This document shows positions 63,067 through 64,000 of a stretch of 64,000 nucleotides of DNA, piece by piece. Source of the DNA: JAWLFY01 sp041685355 (lineage in GTDB: Bacteria > Planctomycetota > Planctomycetia > Pirellulales > Pirellulaceae); NCBI GenBank assembly GCA_041685355.1, contig JAWLFY010000002.1:1-64000 (forward strand). Reading direction: 5' to 3'. The position numbers and the translations under genes are program-made. The first letter of the stretch is position 1. Each line of letters starts with the position of its first letter. The notes beneath the pieces were generated by a model. It was not told the origin of the DNA and made no database searches. It saw only the letters and a program-made list of their open reading frames with translations.

Positions 63067-64000
63067 TTAGAGTCGTCGTCCTTCGAGCGGATTATCGAGG
63101 GAGTCCGTTTTTTGGCGGGTGTTTCCGGCGAGGGCTTTCCGCATCTCGGTGTCGGCGTTGACGTTTTGCAGTTTGAAGTAATCGAGCACGTTCAACTTGC
63201 CGGTGCGGAACGCTTCGGCCATCGCCTCGGGGACGGCGGCTTCGGACTCGACGAGTTTCGCCCGGCTCTGTTCGATCTTGGCCTGCATCTCTTGTTCTTC
63301 CGCGACCGCCGCGGCCCGCTTGCTTTCCGCTTTCGCGCGGGCGACCTGGGTATCGGCTTCCGCCTGGTCGGCGGAGAGTCTCGCCCCGATGTTTGCCCCG
63401 ACGTCGATGTCGGCGATATCGATCGAAACGATTTCGAACGCCGTTTGAGAGTCGAGCCGTTTGGCGAGCACCGCCTTGCTGATCACGTCGGGGTTTTCGA
63501 GAACCGCCTTGTGATTGGCGGCGCTACCGATCGCGCTAACGATCCCTTCGCCGACCCGGGCGATGATCGTCTCTTCGGTTGCCCCACCGATCAACTGTTG
63601 CAGGTTCGCCCGCACCGTGACCCGCGCCTTGACTTTGAGCTGGATCCCGTCTTTCGCGACGGCGTCGAGCGAGGGTTTCGCGGCGCCGCGGGGGGGACAG
63701 TCGATGACTTTCGGGTAAACGCTCGTCTGGACCGACTCGAGCACGTCGCGACCGGCCAGGTCGATCGCGGTCGCCTCGCGGTAGGTGAGGGAGATCGTTT
63801 TCGCCTTTCGTGCGGCGATCAACGCCCGGATCACTTGCTGGACGTTCCCCCCGGCCAGGTAGTGTGCTTCGAGCGCCCCGGTGGTCAGTTCCGGGTCGTC
63901 GAGTCCCGCCTGGGTCGCCATGATCTTGCTGCGAACGATCGACCGGGCGTTGACCTTCCGGAAAGTCATCCCGAGTAGGTTCCAGATCGAAATCGAAGAT
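63067..64000 (-). CDS. floA: Flotillin-like protein FloA, 5' end beyond the window
   Basis: At least 310 residues of the FloA/UPF0365 family, a membrane-raft scaffold. The frame is open through the first base of the window edge with IWNLLGMTFRKVNARSIV, so the N-terminal membrane hairpin lies outside. Conserved text: THxAR-like EAHYLAGGNVQQVIRALIAARKA, the SPFH domain QLKVKARVTVRANLQQLIGG, FEIVSIDIADIDVGANIGARL, and the long Ala/Glu/Lys coiled coil (AEADTQVARAKAESKRAAAV). The C-terminus is short. Partial on the 5' side; the small hypothetical follows directly. Confidence 0.93.
   Translation of the reverse strand, partial: SSISIWNLLGMTFRKVNARSIVRSKIMATQAGLDDPELTTGALEAHYLAGGNVQQVIRALIAARKAKTISLTYREATAIDLAGRDVLESVQTSVYPKVIDCPPRGAAKPSLDAVAKDGIQLKVKARVTVRANLQQLIGGATEETIIARVGEGIVSAIGSAANHKAVLENPDVISKAVLAKRLDSQTAFEIVSIDIADIDVGANIGARLSADQAEADTQVARAKAESKRAAAVAEEQEMQAKIEQSRAKLVESEAAVPEAMAEAFRTGKLNVLDYFKLQNVNADTEMRKALAGNTRQKTDSLDNPLEGRRL

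Overview
The window is a high-GC (roughly two-thirds G+C), gene-dense chromosomal segment that reads as Planctomycetota, most likely the Pirellulales/Pirellulaceae. The evidence is a PSCyt1/DUF1549/DUF1553 protein coupled to a DUF1501 protein, two very large PVC-type CxxCH haem proteins with beta-propeller and HEAT regions, a secreted sulfatase, Tat-type signals on small hydrolases, a YidC with a PDZ insertion, a coiled-coil insertion in ArgS, and frequent GTG/TTG starts with weak Shine-Dalgarno sequences. I could not run any database search; family calls rest on recognised motifs and on my memory of family sequences.

Layout. 1-9.2 kb: ribitol dehydrogenase, a secreted esterase/isochorismatase fusion, the DUF1501-PSCyt1 pair and a flippase-like membrane protein. 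9.3-16.2 kb: dihydrolipoyl dehydrogenase, an Rrf2 regulator, then a tight nagB-nagA-hisA-esterase run with ATGA overlaps, ending at a convincing terminator. 16.5-21.5 kb: a large secreted TIM-barrel-like protein, a small lipoprotein-like protein and a LigD-type 3'-phosphoesterase. 21.6-25.4 kb: a truncated nucleotidyltransferase remnant, and an exbD-exbD-TPR operon without exbB. 25.6-33.3 kb: TerB-like protein, HPF-like factor, HEAT lipoprotein, sugar-phosphate isomerase-like protein, BCCT transporter, a striking intergenic repeat field, and RecQ. 33.4-39.2 kb: a three-domain sialidase/M19 dipeptidase/sialidase fusion, a DUF2235 hydrolase and a secreted hypothetical. 39.3-52.7 kb: housekeeping genes (pgk, speA, yidC, bcp, rsfS, argS) around one giant PVC haem protein. 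53-55.2 kb: a small basic DNA-binding-like protein, a Ser/Thr kinase with a receiver-like tail, and tRNA-Cys. 55.7-64 kb: sulfatase, DUF6807/propeller/cytochrome fusion, a beta-hydroxyacid dehydrogenase, a small hypothetical, and floA cut by the window edge.

How the genes work together: sulfatase, sialidase, DUF1501/PSCyt1, nagA/nagB and the sugar isomerase-like genes fit a lifestyle of degrading sulfated and amino-sugar polysaccharides. The most unusual signal is not a single gene but an abundance of minisatellites. At least 15 short tandem arrays occur in 64 kb. Those inside genes have units of 15, 18 or 21 bp and keep the frame; several intergenic ones have other periods. One has expanded an active-site loop of the phosphoesterase, and the largest (30.6-31.2 kb) is a field of about 13 copies of a 21-bp core plus a 104-bp direct duplication. 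No CRISPR, insertion sequence, integrase or recognisable defence operon was seen.
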